Below are positions 22,907-23,780 of a DNA stretch of 23,780 bases, one piece after another; position 1 is the stretch's first letter, and every line of letters starts with the position of its first letter. Source of the DNA: Methanoculleus sp. UBA374. GTDB lineage: Archaea; Halobacteriota; Methanomicrobia; Methanomicrobiales; Methanoculleaceae. Under the pieces are notes generated by a model. The model was not told the DNA's origin and searched no databases. It saw only the letters and a program-made list of their open reading frames with translations. The stretch covers positions 1-23,780 of the forward strand of contig DAYL01000029.1 of NCBI GenBank assembly GCA_002508705.1. Direction: 5' to 3'. The translations under genes were made by a program, and so were the position numbers.

Positions 22907-23467
22907 TCAGTTCCCGACCTCCGTACCCCCGCCTCCCGGGAGAGACGCATTAACCAGAGCGTTCAGGTGCTCGAGCCCCCGTTCCGACTCATACGCCACC
23001 ACCTGCGGACTGCCGTCCTCTCTGAGTGCGTCGGTGATCACAAACAACAGGTCGTCGTCAGCAGACGGTTCGGAATCGTGCAGCCCGAAGATCGCACTCT
23101 GCAGCGTGATCGTTTCAGATCTTGTCTTCTCGCTATTCTCGCCGACATGATACGAGTGCACAAGTTCCGTCGGTTCCAGAAGGGTGAGTACAACGTACGT
23201 ATCCTCTTCTTCGTCCATACGGTTCGAGAGGTCCTCCCGGGAGACGTACATCTCAACAGGCGGCGTCAGGTTATGGAGGACCGCCAGACACTCCTCATAG
23301 AGGGGCCCAAACCGATCATCTCCTTCTGCGATCCGCACCTCTTCCTCTGCGGTATGGATGAGAACTACCGTTCCTTCCTCCGACGAAAGAGGGGCGTAGT
23401 GAAGGAGAACGACGGCAGAGAGAAGGACGATGAGCACGAGGGAGATGAGAAAGTATCGTTTGTTCAT
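22907..23467 (-). CDS. Membrane-anchored protein of unknown function
   Basis: 186 residues from the ATG at 23465-23467, chosen because GTGAGG lies just before it; the longer frame would add 33 Arg-rich residues. One N-terminal hydrophobic span (about 6-26, FLISLVLIVLLSAVVLL) without a lipobox is followed by an acidic, probably extracytoplasmic domain with an alternating hydrophobic pattern (GTVVLIHTAEEEVRIAEG, later DTYVVLTLLEPTELVHSYHV) and a Gly-rich tail. I recognise no family. The gene follows the next upstream ORF by about 50 bp and may be in the same transcript. Confidence 0.7.
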   Translation of the reverse strand: MNKRYFLISLVLIVLLSAVVLLHYAPLSSEEGTVVLIHTAEEEVRIAEGDDRFGPLYEECLAVLHNLTPPVEMYVSREDLSNRMDEEEDTYVVLTLLEPTELVHSYHVGENSEKTRSETITLQSAIFGLHDSEPSADDDLLFVITDALREDGSPQVVAYESERGLEHLNALVNASLPGGGGTEVGN

Positions 23468-23516
23468 GATCCTCACGGGGCCAGGGCGATCAGGTTCTGG
23501 CTCTCTTTTTTGCGCC

Positions 23517-23780
23517 TCAACCTGTCCCCGGTTCCCTCGCTTCCTCTCTCGCCACCCGGATCGCATAATCGATGGCGTTCCAGTTGATCAGAACCGTCCT
23601 GTTGTGCATCACGGTGCCGTTCAGCGCCTCGTTTTCGGGTGTGAGGTTGCGCACCCAGATCTCGATTTCCGTGGGCGATGTCACGAAACCTGATATCTGC
23701 AATTCGGGATGGTCCTTCTGGAATTGCACCAGTTCAGCCCCAAGCTGCTCAAACTCTTTCTTATACTCTTTCTCATACTC
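23517..23780 (-). CDS. Unknown protein, C-terminal 87 residues (start beyond window)
   Basis: The frame is open to the window edge. The first visible residues (EYEKEYKKEFEQLGAEL) form a charged helix, possibly coiled coil. They are followed by ISGFVTSPTEIEIWVRNLTP and HNRTVLINWNAIDYAIRVA. The GTG at 23729 is internal, not a credible start. Beta-rich with a final helix; I cannot name a family. Probably the partner of the next gene downstream. Confidence 0.65.
   Translation of the reverse strand, partial: EYEKEYKKEFEQLGAELVQFQKDHPELQISGFVTSPTEIEIWVRNLTPENEALNGTVMHNRTVLINWNAIDYAIRVAREEAREPGTG

Overview
The window looks like a high-GC euryarchaeal chromosome, most likely a methanogen of the order Methanomicrobiales (Methanoculleus-like; the genus is an inference). 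Evidence for this includes an archaeal DNA polymerase D large subunit (DP2) interrupted by an intein, TATA boxes about 25-30 bp ahead of several start codons with little or no leader, a class II tRNA-Leu with no encoded CCA, a DUF2206-like membrane protein and a secreted CARDB/dockerin protein.

Layout. 1-1818: 3' part of a secreted beta-helix protein with two CARDB domains and a C-terminal dockerin. 2077-8417: a visibly lower-GC surface-glycan block. It has one forward Wzx-type flippase facing a reverse operon of two GT4 glycosyltransferases, a large GT-C/DUF2206-like membrane protein and a small uncertain first ORF. 8418-12456: an accessory, gene-poor and scarred region. It holds an AT-rich Fic-family AMPylator gene (9779-11059) whose stop codon overlaps the GTG start of a wrecked type I restriction hsdR (11056-11362). 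It also holds a 45-residue Lys-rich protein with a clear promoter (11684-11821), two undeciphered coding fragments, and at least four copies or relics of a short inverted-repeat element. Two of those copies are exactly 189 bp with 15-bp ends and 3-bp target duplications. A tRNA-Leu(CAA) at 12457-12539 closes this region.

12573-19723 is high-GC core sequence, all on the minus strand: a DJ-1/PfpI protein, two HEAT-repeat proteins (one membrane-anchored), DP2 with a 165-residue mini-intein splitting its catalytic N|CDGDED motif, and an HSL-type esterase. Divergent from these is a SERCA-like Ca2+ P-type ATPase (19906-22653). The window ends with two minus-strand genes of unknown function, one with an N-terminal membrane anchor and one cut by the window edge.

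How the parts work together. The flippase, glycosyltransferases and GT-C protein probably build and export a lipid-linked or surface polysaccharide or protein glycan. Fic plus broken hsdR is best read as the surviving end of a type I restriction-modification locus of the kind that often carries a fic gene. The short inverted-repeat elements mark this stretch as a site of repeated insertion and decay. No complete unknown multi-gene system was found. The most novel items are the 189-bp element family, the Fic/hsdR relic, the Gln-ending mini-intein and the small Lys-rich gene with its dyad.
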